From NCBI GenBank assembly GCA_947069175.1, contig CAMTDV010000017.1, positions 54,383,137 through 54,447,136 of the forward strand: a stretch of 64,000 nt of DNA. Reading direction: 5' to 3'. Shown in pieces: positions 11,365-23,094 of the stretch; position 1 is the first letter of the stretch; each line of letters starts with the position of its first letter. The notes beneath the pieces were generated by a model, which ran no database searches, was not told the DNA's origin, and was given only the letters and a program-made list of their open reading frames with translations. The stretch is from Scalesia atractyloides (taxonomy: Eukaryota > Streptophyta > Magnoliopsida > Asterales > Asteraceae). Position numbers and translations under genes: made by a program.

Positions 11365-11940
11365 CAACGGTTATAGGGAATTAGATTATTAGTAATGCTT
11401 TGATCTAGACTATAACCTTTCTAGGACCCTAACACAAGTTATCTTGTGTTTAGATCTTCAAACAATAACATCACCTATCCTTAGGTGAATACCAAAACAG
11501 AAACACAATTTTCAAAACAATTTTGAAATCAATCGTCTATTCTTGGATGATTGTTTTTGGCTTAATGCCTTCGAAAGTTTTCCAAATCTCGTCAAAGTTT
11601 GGGTTTTAATAATGTGAACACATGCAATCAGGAAGGGTGGGTGCCTGTACCCTGACTTTTCTGTCTAAGGCTAGAGTGTTCGTACAAATCCACATAATCG
11701 GACCAGTCACTCTTACCTGGGAACTCTTGGGGTGAGTGTCCACTTATAGGCTAAAGCATGTCTTCGCAATACATTATAAAGACCCATTTACTTTGATTAG
11801 TCACTGTGTGTCGTTAGTTTGTTTGGAGTAACGAACAAACGACCACCATCCTTACATTTCGTCGATATTTATAACATCTCATTTTGATTATAAGAACATT
11901 CATCTCACTAATTTTCTCTCATTTTTTTCTCTCTTTAAGA
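11365..11940 (+). other. Untranslated leader of B
   Basis: This is ~575 bases of untranslated leader between the PBS and gag. The same leader lies inverted in E (53613-54186), sharing for example 'accctaacacaagttatcttg' in reverse. It ends in a pyrimidine-rich stretch (tttctctcatttttttctctc) just before the gag ATG. No upstream ORF of note is seen. It would hold packaging signals, though none is identified. Confidence 0.6.
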
Positions 11941-13205
11941 ATGCCTCATCGACGTAACGTAAACGTAAATCCGGACGCTGTTATGGCAGCTATAATAGCT
12001 CAGCATATTGCTGCTGTGCTGTCCAATCTCATAACTCAAATAAACAAAGCTAACAATAACAACAATAATGCACCTGCTCCGTGCAACTTTAAACAGTTTA
12101 ATTCGGCTAAACCACTCAAGTTTAGGGTTCTGAGGGAGCAACTAGGATCCTACAGTGGTTTGAAAGTCTTGAGAGTACATTTCGCCATGTCCAATGTCCG
12201 AATGAGTGCAAAGTCGAGTTTGCTTATAGCGTGTTCCAAAAGAGGGCGCTCACGTGGTGGAACAGAGTAGTGAGAGATCGAGGAGCTGATATTACTATGG
12301 GTCAAACTTGGGAGGAAGTCAGGGCTCTTATGATGAAAGAGTTCTGCGCTCGTCACGAACAGAGGGCGCTTGAAAATGAGTTCCATGACCTAAAACAAGA
12401 CAGTGGAGAACACAGTGCCTATACCGATCGGTATGGGGAATTGAGTTTGTTGTGTCCTGTGATGGTGACGCCTTTTGATAAGGCGATTGAAAAGTACATA
12501 GACGGTCTTCCTGACCCAGTTCAGGATATTGTCACCGGCAACAACCCTACTTCTATTAGACAAGCCATTGAGCTAGCTGCAACCCTGACTGAATCTCAAG
12601 TCAAAAAGGGTGAACTACACCGCATAGGTGACAAGAAACCCACTGTCAAGTCTGAGAAAGGTAAGAATAACAAAGCCGAAACCTCCAAGAAATCTAGGAA
12701 ACGTAAGGCTTCCAAGAACTTCGTTGTTGTTACACAGCCCAATCAAGCTGCTCCTGATCAGCCTGCTCAACCACCCGCCAAGAAACAATATGTCGGTATG
12801 CACCTTTTTGCAACAAATGCAACTATCACCACCAGCCCCATCTCCCATGCCATATATGCACTACTTGTGGACGAACTGGCCATTTGGCCAACACTTGTCG
12901 TTCTGCTCCTGCCCCGAATCATGTTGTTCAAAACCCTGTTCAACAGCCAGCCAATCCCGTGCGACCTCACTATCCACCTGGGTCTTGCTACAATTGTGGG
13001 GATTTTACCCACTACAGGAACAACTGCCCAAAGTTGGCAAATGCAAACCCGGCGCGTGGACGAGCATTCAACATTAATGCAAACGAGTCGTGTGTAGACA
13101 ACGAGGTGGTGAAAGGTACGTTCTTCGTTAACAACCATCCTACATCAATTCTTTTTTATTCGGGTGCTGATAGAAGTTTCGTATCCCTAGCTTTGAACCT
13201 ATGCT
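11941..13205 (+). pseudogene. Gag and start of protease of B, frameshifted
   Basis: The start is the ATG at 11941 (MPHRRNVNVNPD). The N-terminus has an Asn run near residue 40. A 1-nt loss near 12124 shifts the frame. The capsid-like part (12231-12780, with LTWWNRV and LKQDSGEHSAYTDRY) then continues to a basic Lys-rich stretch. A second shift near 12800 precedes a Cys/His cluster and two CX2CX4HX4C knuckles (the second at about 12990-13035, CYNCGDFTHYRNNC). The aspartic protease follows, but its catalytic triplet reads YSG where E has DSG (near 13160), so the active Asp is lost. Confidence 0.8.
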
Positions 13206-16200
13206 TTTAATGCCTAGAACCAAACTAGGAAAGTCTTCGACAGTCGAAATAGCTAGTGGCGAACCCCTTAAACTTGATTATGTCATTCGTGAGTGCCAAT
13301 TGAACCTCAACAACCATCTTTGCCCTTGACCTCACGCCAATGCAACTCGGGAGTTTTGATATCATAATAGGGATGGACTGGTTAACTAAACACCATGCTG
13401 AGGTTATCTGTTTTGATAAGATCGTTCGTATACCTCTCTCGTCTGGTGAAACCTTAGAGGTTCGTGGAGAAAAACCCGCTAGTAGCCTAAACTCATGACA
13501 TGTACCCAAGCCCAAAAATTTCTACGAAAGAATTATGTGTCCTTCTTGGCACATATCGTAGAGGAGAATGACAAGGGCAAAACTATTCAAGATATCCCTA
13601 TTGTTCGGGATTATCCTGAGGTGTTTCCTGAAGAGCTACCTGGTTTACCTCCATACCGTCTTGCACCATCTGAGATGCAAGAGTTGTCAAAACAGCTTCC
13701 GGAGTTATCAGACAAAGGATTCATTCGTCTGAGCTTTTCACCTTGGGGGCGCTCCTGTCGATTTTGTGAAAAAGAAGGATGGATCTTTCGGTATGTGTAT
13801 CGATTACCGTGAGCTCAACAAACTCACAATCAAGAATCGATATCCCCTACCTCGCATTGACGATCTAATTGATCAGCTACAAGGTGCTACCTAAATTCTC
13901 AAAGATTGATCTGAGTTCTGGGTATCATCAGTTTCGTGTTTTCGAAGAAGATATTCCCAAGACAGCTTTCTGCACTCGATATAGTCACTATGAGTTCACT
14001 GTCATGCCCTTCGGTTTAACAAATGCTCATGCCGTCTTCATGGACTTGATGAATAGGGTTTGTAAGCCTTATTTAGACAAGTTCATCATTGTTTTCATTG
14101 ATGACATTTTGATTTATTCAAAGACACGAGTTGACCGTGAACAACATCTCCGTCTAACGATGGAACTCCTAGAGAAGGAACAACTCTATGCCAAGTTCTC
14201 CAAGTGTGAATTTTAGCTCAAGGAAGTTCAATTCTTAGGACACATTGTCAACGAACAAGGTATACATGTAGATCCCGCCAAAATCAGTGTGATTAAGTAA
14301 TGGAATACACCTACTATTCCTATAGAAGTTCATTCATTTTTTTGGTCTCACGGGTTATACCGCCGCTTTATTGCAAACTTTTCCAAGATTGCGGTTCCCC
14401 TCACTACTTTGACTCAAAAGAATAAACTTTTGAGTGGGAACCCAAACAAGAAGAAGCTTTTCATACCTTGAAACAAAAGCTTTGCAATGCTCATATTTTA
14501 TCCTTACCTAAGGGTAATGACGACTTTGTCGTATACTGTGATGCATCAAACTTAGGCCTTGGCTGTGTTCTAATGCAAAGAGACAAAGTTATAGCCTATG
14601 AATCAAGACAACTAAAGATCCACGAAAAGAACTACACCACTCATGGTCTTGAGTTGGGTGCTATTGTTTTCCCTCTCAAAATTTGGAGACATTATCTATA
14701 CAGTACAAAGTGCGTGGTTTTCACAGACCACACAAGTCTCGAACACATTTTCATTCAGAAAGAACTAAACATGAGACAACGACGATGGGTCGAGCTTCTG
14801 AACGACTATGACTGCGAAATTCGCTACCATCTTTGTAAGGCGAATTTTGTAGCTGATGCTCTTAGTCGTAAGGAACATGTCAAGTTGCATTGTGTTCAAG
14901 TTCGACCTGACATCCAGAAATGCATTCTTGAAGCTCAACGTACTTGCATCACACAAGGCATGATGAGTAATGAAGTACCACATCATCTTGAGCTTCAACT
15001 TGAAACAAAAGACAATGGGTTGTTATATTACCTAAACCGTTTGTGGGTTCCAAGCCAAGACAATCTCCACACTTTGATTATGAATGCGGCCCATAAATAT
15101 CGTTACTCAAATCATCTAGGTGCAGACAAAATGTACAAGGATCTTCGTAGCCAGTATTGGTGGCCGGGTATGAAGAAAGACATAGCTTTGTACGTCTCCA
15201 AATGCCTTACTTGTCTCAAAGTTAAGGCAGAACATCAATGCCCTTCTGGTTTGCTTGAACAAATAGAAATTCTAGTTTGGAAATGGGAAAACATTGCTAT
15301 GGATCTCATTACCAAATTACCGCGCACTCCTAGAGGTCACGATTCCATTTGGGTAGTCGTTGTTCGTCTAACAAAGTCAGCACACTTTTTGCCAATTCAC
15401 GAGGATTTCTCTGCTGACAAACTTGCTAAAATCTATGTTGATGAGATTGTATCTCGTCATGGTGTTCCTTTGGACATCGTATCAGATCGTGATGCTTGAT
15501 TCTCGTCTCACTTTTGGAGGACCATGCAATCTGCCATGGGAACCAAACTTAACTTGAGCACTGCTTATCATCCTCAAACGGATGGACAATCTGAAAGGAC
15601 AATCCAAAAATTGGAGGATATGCTTAGAGCCTGTGTAATCGACTTTGGTGGTAGTTAGGATTTGCATCTACCGTTGATCGAATTCCCCTACAATAATAGT
15701 TATCACTCCCGCATTAACATGGCTCCTTTCGAAGCTCTATATGTTCAAAAATGTCGTTCACCTGTCTGCTGGAATGAAGTTGGTGAATCTCAATTCACTA
15801 GACCTGAACTCATTCATGACACAACCGGCAAAGTCAAGAAAATTCGTGATAGCCTTTTGACAATTAGAAGCCGCAAAAAGAGTTATGCAGACAAACGACG
15901 CTACCCTTTGGAATTCCAAGTCGGTGATCACGTCCTACTCAAGGTGTCCCCTTGGAAAAGTGTGATCAGATTTGGAAAGAAAGGAAAACTTGCACCATGG
16001 TATGTTGGACCATTCATGATCATTGAGAGAATCGGAAAGGTGGCCTACAAACTTGAGCTACTTCCTGAAGTTGGTAATATTCATCCAATTTTCCACATGT
16101 CCAATTTGAAAAAGTGGTTGGCTGATGAAAACCTCCACATCCTTCTTGATGAAATTTGCGTTGATAACACTATGCACTTTGTCGAGAAACCTATGGAAAT

Positions 16201-16330
16201 AATGGACAGTGAAGTCAAAAAGCTAAAGCACAAACAATTACCGATTGTTAAAGTTCGCTGGGAGTTCAAACATGGCCCAGAATTTACTTGGGAACGAGAG
16301 GATCAAATGTAAGTGAAATACCCACATCTA
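13206..16330 (+). pseudogene. Pol of B: RT, RNase H, integrase, chromodomain; broken
   Basis: Domain order is RT, RNase H, integrase, chromodomain, as in chromoviruses. RT carries FIDD at 14094-14105 and MPFGLTNA just before it. An in-frame 63-bp deletion near 13650 removes 21 residues between the LPGLPP and LAPSEMQ motifs compared with E and C. Frameshifts occur near 13750 and 13850. Stops are at about 14214 (TAG for Trp), 15497 (TGA for Arg after SDRDA) and 15656 (TAG for Trp). The integrase zinc site (about 15090-15230, HKYR..H..CLTC) and D,D(35)E core are readable. The C-terminus (about 16180-16330) ends with FTWEREDQM, the Tekay-type chromodomain, then a stop. Confidence 0.85.
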
Positions 16331-16376
16331 TTTCCACAAGTTTCCTCTAATTAAATTTCGGGACGAAATTTCCTAA

Positions 16377-16388
16377 AGTAGGGGAGAC
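16377..16388 (+). other. Polypurine tract of B
   Basis: agtaggggagac immediately before the LTR start TGTGACATTT. It is identical to the tract of H. Confidence 0.9.
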
Positions 16389-17282
16389 TGTGACATTTGT
16401 GGTAATTCAATCATGTAACGATTTCCGAACAATTTATCAATCAATGAAATATTGTGTTTTACTTCCGATATTTTTTTAAATTCATAACATTTGTGTATTT
16501 TCAACCTTTTGTCAATTCGATCTTTCAAACCTTTTCTAGAACTGAAATCGCAAACCGTTACGCAAACGTAATCAGTTTAACGCGACGTACACTCCGGAAC
16601 AATGAAACAAGCTTAACATACCTTAAAATCCTATACATAACTTAGAAATAAGTTTTGAAAGGTTCGGTATGGCAAAAACATGTTTATTCAAGCTCGGGCT
16701 ATTTTGCAAAATCTGCGAAAGTATGCCGATTCGCGTATTTCTTAATACGGAACACGTATGCACATTCAAAATTTTTGTAATCATTTAAATCTTGTATTTT
16801 AGTGATGATAACGTAAATATATCATTCGTTACGCAATTATTCCCGTTTTCGCATTTATTAAAGCGTTCGTCGTAATTAAGCAAAAAACGCAACCGTACAA
16901 CCAAACGAACCGACATCCACAACATTTCCAGGCATATTTCAAGTACCCTATGCTTTTACATCCTTATAAAGCTTAAAAATTAGGTTAACGGGTGTTAAAA
17001 GCGACAAAACATGACAATACAAGTCCAGGGACCAAATCTGCCAAAAAGCAAACTTTGGCCCCAGAAGGTGGATGCGGACCATATCCATATATGGATGAAG
17101 TCCGTGTCCAGGTGCCAGACAGCAAAAAATGTGCAGCAACTTGGCAGCTTCTTATGCAAAGCCTTGGAGCCCAAGTTCACGAAATTGCCACCTTCTAACC
17201 TGCATTTGACACTTGTTAACACCCTCCTAAGATCATGCCAACACATGGGACACTTGTGATGATCTTGTGGATTCAAGAACAC

Positions 17283-17290
17283 TATAAATA
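17283..17290 (+). promoter_or_regulatory. TATA box of B's 3' LTR
   Basis: TATAAATA followed by gccac and a pyrimidine-rich leader (ttgctcaattcttttctttc). The setting is the same as in H and, inverted, in E and G. Confidence 0.65.
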
Positions 17291-18517
17291 GCCACTAAGT
17301 TTGGTCATATTTCCTTGCTCAATTCTTTTCTTTCTCTAATCTGCTCTAAGTTGGAGTTGCTACCACTTGTGGAGGCCTCCCATCTGAGCTTTCTTCTTCC
17401 TAGAATACAAGTAAGTGTTCTTCGTGGTCTTGTTCATTATTTTTGCTATTTTGAGCACAAAGTCAAACAGTTTGACTTTCGGTTCTGACCATTTTTGGTC
17501 AAGTCAAAGTTCAATTGAACTTTGCAACGTGATCGTAATCACGAAGGTTAAAATCCCTTGCGATTATACCTACTGATTACCACGTTTACTACTCGAAGTG
17601 ATGGGTCAAAGTTTCGGTCAAAAATGCGCATTATGTGCATTTTACGACGGAACTATTTTCGGGTATCAAAACACTAAGTTTTTTTTGTACCAAATCTCTT
17701 TTATAACTTAGTTAGACATGTTTTGCCATGTCTAACTCGTCACTTCTAGTTTAGTGCTTATTTAGGTTTGTAAGTCGAGCGGTCTTGACCACCGCTTTGA
17801 CTTTCAAGTCCGACCCGTTTGATCGATCTTAGGATCCGACCAAACACATATTTGTGACCATAGTTGTGTAGGGAATACCCTACTGAGGTTATACCTTATG
17901 GTCACGTCGTTTGGTTAGTATTATGATAAGTCGCTAATTATGCCTTTAAAATTGACCAAAATGCCCTTTTTGCGCATAACTTTTTAAGCATATGTAATCA
18001 AAGTTTTGAGATATAAACTGATGTTACAACATTATTAAACATGTTTTGGCATATAAAACTTATCATATGACATATCTAACCATCTGAACACATATTTACG
18101 CAAATGAACCGTTAAAGTAGCGTAAACTACCTTAACGAGTCATAACGGGTCAAAAGCACTTAGGATGCTTTCCATATCAGAATGTTAAGTTTATTAAACC
18201 ATATCATATGAGTTCCAACATTCATTTGGTTTATAACACTTCACTCTATCTGAATCCTCCGATTAAAGTCCCGATATTAACATAAGTTATCTGATATTAG
18301 GACACATTTAAATCCTCGGACTCTTTAGCTTTGTTTATCTTCTTGAACAAGGACATTCTTGTAATCTCAAGTGAGTACATAGTCCCCTCTTTTACGTTTT
18401 TTAAATGTTTTTGAGTGATACATATGTGCCTATGACTAATTTCATGTTTTCATGACATTATACATGCTTTGATTACATAGTACTTATACTACATGATTTC
18501 CATCGCATTTTTGCTTC

Positions 18518-18815
18518 GTATGTTGACTTAGCATACCTAGCACATGGTTTCAAAGACATTTTATATCGTATATTGACTTAGTATGCCTACACATGGTTTC
18601 AAATATATTTTACATGGTATATTGACTTAGTATACCTACACATGGTTTCAAAGACATTTTACATGGTATATTGACTTAGTATACCTACACATGGTTTCGA
18701 AGACATATTACTTTGTATGTTGACTTAGCATACCTAGTACACGATTTCAAAGACATTTTGCTCGGTATATTGACATAGTATGCCAAGTACATGGTTTCAA
18801 AACATTTTCATGACA
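18518..18815 (+). repeat. Tandem array, six units of 49-50 bp, in B's LTR
   Basis: Units start near 18518, 18568, 18617, 18666, 18715 and 18765. Each begins gtat(a/g)ttgac(t/a)tag and includes catggtttcaaa. Each unit start is itself a short dyad (GTATG...CATAC). Related modules in lower copy number and inverted orientation occur in the other LTRs (300-490, 46940-47100, 55310-55510, 59890-60090), so copy number varies within the family. Confidence 0.85.
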
Positions 18816-19318
18816 TGCTTGCATTGTTCAAGACATATTGGTGCGTTGAACTCGACAATGATACATTCATTAACATTGATCACGCCGACCGGCAGTATGT
18901 AATGGTACCATAGGATTGACAATCCCGTTCCCACTTCCTAGGTTTGTTTGGAAGCGACTTTAGGTAATGACAGAATTTGATGAACAATGATAGACCTTTA
19001 TCTTCATAAGGGTCTATCCGACAATCAACAAGGCTTGAATATATTCGCCAACAATCCTAATATATGTTTTACAATAAAAGCAATGGTTTATAAGACATAA
19101 CTTTTCGATTTAAACAAAACCTTTGTTTATTCAAAGACATTGTTTTATGCACAACGTTTTGGTTATACAAAGATATTGGTTTATACATGACAAGTTTGTT
19201 TTCACAAAGACATTCGGTTTGTACATGGCATTGGTTTACACATGACATTGTTTTAAACAAGACATTTCATTGGTTGGTTTATGGTGAGTGATTTAAATAA
19301 CAAGACGTATGTAATATG

Positions 19319-19371
19319 ATAAAAGCATGGTGGATACGCCAATGGTACTTCCTATATATAAGTGCTTTTAT
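19319..19371. promoter_or_regulatory. Shared LTR hairpin in B's 3' LTR
   Basis: ATAAAAGCA (19319-19327) and TGCTTTTAT (19363-19371) enclose a conserved loop with tggtggatacgcc and cctatatataag. It lies ~600 bases before the LTR end. Other copies with the same arms are at 8768-8820 and, inverted, at 20394-20448, 54760-54806 and 59307-59359. Confidence 0.65.
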
Positions 19372-19837
19372 TATACTACATATCGTAGCGCTATCTAAAT
19401 CACTTCGAACAAAGACAAGACATGACATCTTTTACACAAGACATATTATATCGTATACAAGTTACTCTCATTTGGTTAATTACTTAACCTTGCATCATTT
19501 CTATTATATAAGTCGATTTTCATATGATTCTATAAAAAAGAAAACTTCTTGACAAGGATTCATGGATTACTTTTTAGTATAACAATTCTTCTATCATTCA
19601 AAGCCATGAAACTTCAACACAAAACCAATGTTACTCACAGACATTTTTATGCTGACGTAATTATTTCACATATGTTTCAGGAGCGAATGTTTGAGGTTGA
19701 TCATGCTAAACATAGTACGAACTTGGGCTTTAGTGACTTAAAAGCATGAGAGATATTTTAATTTATGCTATGTTTTATGTTTAAATCCGAGACAATGTAA
19801 ACAATTCTATTCAATAATAGAAAACTTTAATTACCAT

Positions 19838-20882
19838 TGTCACACCCCGACTGCGTAAAACAACAAACCGCGGCGGAATCGTCGGGGAGTGGAGTAACAG
19901 AACTATTGTTTCAACAACCATGGTAATTAAAGTTTTGTAGTGTTGGTTCAAATTGTCTACATTGTCTGGAATTTAAACATAAAACATAACATAAGTTAAA
20001 TTGTATTCAAGTTTTAAGTCACTAAAGCCCAAAGTCTGACCTAAGTGACGCAAGATCAACCTTAAGCATTAGCTCCTGAAACACATGTGAAAATAGGCAC
20101 GTCAACATAAAAATGCCTATGAGTAGCATAGGTTTTGTAATGATGTTTCATGGCTTTGATTATCAAAAGAAATGTTTAACAGATACAAAAGTACCCACTA
20201 ACCATAAAAAGTTTCTTTTATAAAAAAAACCATATGAAAATCAATATGATATAAAAGAAAATAAAATGCATGGTTAAATCAATAACCAAAATATGTCTTG
20301 TCCTGTGAAAAAGTGTCAAATTTTGTATAAAATAAGTATCGTGTCTTGTATCTTGTTTGAAAATGATTTAGATAACGCCACGATATGTAAGATGATAAAA
20401 GCACTTATATGTAGGAAGTATCATCGGCGTATCCACCATGCTTTTATCATATTACACATGTAACGTTATTTAAATCACTTACCATAAACTAATCATCAAA
20501 AAGTCTTGTTTAAATCTAAGTGATGTAAACCAATGTCAAGTAAATAAATGTCATGTATAAACAAAGTCTTGTGTAAACCAAAAGTCAAATGTAAACCAAA
20601 TGTCTTAAATAGTCAAAGTGTCTTGTATAAAATGGGTCTTTGAATAATCAAAGGATATATTTTATAAACCATTGCTTTTATTGTTAAACATGTATTCAGA
20701 TCGTTGGCAAACACATTCAAGCCTTTGTTGACAGTTAGATAGACCCTTATAAAGATAAGAGTCTGTCCATTTCATCGGATTCTGTCATTCCCTAAAGTCG
20801 CTTCCAAACAAACCCAGGAAGTGGGAACGGGATTGTCAATCCTATGGTACCATTACATACTACCAGTCGGTGTGATCAATGT
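19838..20882 (-). repeat. 3' LTR of E, distal part
   Basis: It begins tgtcacaccccgac, the reverse of the LTR end, and carries the shared hairpin at 20394-20448 (10-bp perfect arms). It is interrupted at aatgt (20878-20882) by copia D and continues at 46872. The same site is uninterrupted in E's other LTR at 55234-55245 (gatcaatgttaa). Confidence 0.9.
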
Positions 20883-21310
20883 TGTGAGTGCTTAGGATCG
20901 GACCCAACTTAGTGAGCTTTCGATCAGACTTGCTCAGCTAATAGAGGCGGAATTCATTGTTAGCTGATTGAGCAAACAAAGAACAAGCAATGATTACTGT
21001 TTAACCGTCTGTTGTATTGATAAACGTTGAAACGATTACAGACTTGAGCAAGGCTTCGCCACTGATCACCAAAAACAGCATACTAGAGAAACATCCTAAG
21101 TCTCCTATTTATATGCAAGACTTGACAGCAACTAGGAACTAGGATGCTGGATTTTCGCACGAAATTTTTGTGCGAAAATCCTTACAGATTTTCTTACGAA
21201 AATATTAACAATCATACAAAAACTTCAAAACTAAACTTCTGACGCTACGAAACCCTATCTGTACAATAGACTTGTCCTAGACATAGGCAATAGACATATG
21301 TTCACCAACA
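20883..21310 (-). repeat. 3' LTR of copia D
   Basis: The LTR is 428 bp, nearly the same as 46440-46866. It holds a reverse-strand TATA box (tatttata, 21106-21113) and a 12-bp-stem inverted repeat (21149-21181; arms GGATTTTCGCAC and GTGCGAAAATCC). Confidence 0.9.
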
Positions 21311-21325
21311 GACTCCCCCTTGGAT
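21311..21325 (-). other. Polypurine tract of D
   Basis: gactcccccttggat is the reverse of a purine-rich tract with AAGGGGGAGTC next to the LTR start TGTTGGTG. A second tract of the same kind lies at 38781-38793. Confidence 0.85.
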
Positions 21326-22757
21326 GTTGCCGCAGTCTTGGACGGTCTTCAAACTTTTTCTTCAACAAAACTTTAAACATATTTGACTTTTATCATCCGA
21401 AAAATCGATTGTGTGGCCTTCAATGCTCGTCTAAAGCAACAGGAGTCTGATCTGTAGGAGGAGGTCGGTTGTAAGTGTTCCCGAACTTGAATCTCACTGG
21501 TGGCCAGCTTTCGACGAGCTTCGATTATTTCCTCATTTAGATCTTTCTTTTTATTTTCGTTATCTTCAAGCTTTCTCCATGAAGTGTTCCGTTCCTTTCC
21601 TGAATTAATGTTGTTAGCATAACAAACTTTTACAATTTTCTGGAACTGCATGGCCTGCTCCTTGTCTTTATCTTCATAACTGACCTTGATGAAGAATAAG
21701 CGTTCAATATCTTTCTCTGAGCAGTTGACCAGCCACATAGGATCCAATACTCTAATTGCACGCCATAATCCATAAATTCTCTTGTGCATGATCAAGGTTT
21801 CGGAAAGATCCTCAGACATATCCCATGATCCTTCGTCAGGCTCTACACAAATAACAACCTCTCCAATACTCGAATCATAATGCCACCATTTGAAGATCTT
21901 GTAAAAATCTTGTTCCATTTTCTTCAAAGACATATTCTTCATAACGCGTGGCCTTTTCACAATCAAAGTCACATCTTTTTCTTGAGTAACTGGATCAATC
22001 TTTGTCACGGTTTTCGGCTTGTGTGGCTTCCATAAGTTGAAATCATGTTATTGCCTCAAACTTGATAAGCTTCCATAAACGCTGATCATTTGGACACAGC
22101 TTCATACTTAACATCTTGGTTTGAACCAACTCTTTCACGTCCCATTATGGCAAGGTCTTTATATCACCTAGTCTTCTGAAGTATTGAACTCCATACTCAC
22201 ATTTCAACGCATACACATCGAGTTCCTCGATCCATCCCCAACTAATAATGTCACCCAGAGATGCGTCAGGGTCTCTGGTGAAGAAAGCTCATGGATGATA
22301 GAACTTTCTTTCAGGCGGCATCTCCTTGAACCATTTCCTTTTCATTTCTATGATCTCTTTCTTAGTTGGTGGTTTAGGACCCTCTTTCACTACCTCTAGT
22401 ACCTTTTTCTTTAACAATTCATCGTCGATCTCAGCAGTCATTTCATCAAGGGTAGGAAACACATCAGTTCCTTTAGCTGTATACCTTGCCTCTTCATTGT
22501 CATCTGAATCCCAATCTTCAATAATGACTCTGTCATAATCGTTTGCTTCAGGGATGTCTTCGAAAACATAATCATTTGGCACTCAGCTTGTGTTCTTTAA
22601 TTCTTCTTCGAAATCAAACTCAAATGAATCTTCTTGTAAGCCATATAGTTCTGCAAGATTAGCCTTGGAATAGTTATGAACATACTCCCCTTCTTCGACA
22701 TCGTGCTCGAGATAAATAACTTTCGGCTTTGGCATTGTCTCTTCTACTGATGACTCT
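21326..22757 (-). pseudogene. C-terminal part of the extra (env-like) ORF of D
   Basis: Minus-strand coding resumes here after element C. An acidic part (22289-22757, rich in Glu/Asp, with FEDIPEANDYDR) is broken by a TGA at about 22579. A central part (about 22020-22290) is split across frames. The last part (21373-22008) is an open frame of 211 codons with MEQDFYKIFKWWHYD, IRVLDPMWLVNCSEKDIERL and QFQKIVKVCYANNINSG, then a Lys/Glu-rich end. I do not recognise a catalytic motif. Its place after pol matches the env-like ORF of SIRE elements. The product's role is unknown. Confidence 0.65.
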
Positions 22758-23086
22758 GTGACATCCCGGGTTTTTCGGATAACTTAAACGTAATACTTGT
22801 CGAGTGAATTATATGCTATGTATTAAACGTGTACGAGTTAGTGAATACGTGATGTGCGATTATGTGATTGTGTTAGTTATAAAATAATCATGGCAAATAT
22901 GTACACGAACCGAACCGCGACACGAACCAAACCTTAAACTACTTGTAACTCTAGGAGTGAACCGAGTTCTAACCCAAACCTTAAACTCCAACGACTCGGC
23001 CGCGTGCAACCCAAACCGAACAAACCCAAACCACTCTCGGCCGAGAACAAGGATCAAACCCAAACCGTAACCCTTATCTCTTTGCC

Positions 23087-23094
23087 TATATATA
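23087..23094 (+). promoter_or_regulatory. TATA box of C's 5' LTR
   Basis: tatatata follows ctctttgcc and precedes ctaaccatgcatgc. The copy in the 3' LTR is at 31729-31736. The leader after it is rich in cytosine and thymine, as is usual for LTR transcripts. Confidence 0.55.

Larger units (their letters stand above)
16389..19837 (+). repeat. 3' LTR of B, first part
   Basis: It starts TGTGACATTTGTGG after the polypurine tract and runs for 3.45 kb until interrupted by E at accat (19833-19837). The last 80 bases are at 57622-57706. It contains a TATA box (17283), a six-unit 49-bp array (18518-18815) and the shared hairpin (19319-19371). The upstream dyads of other LTRs are replaced by a weaker palindrome, atccatatatggat (near 17082). 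Confidence 0.9.
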
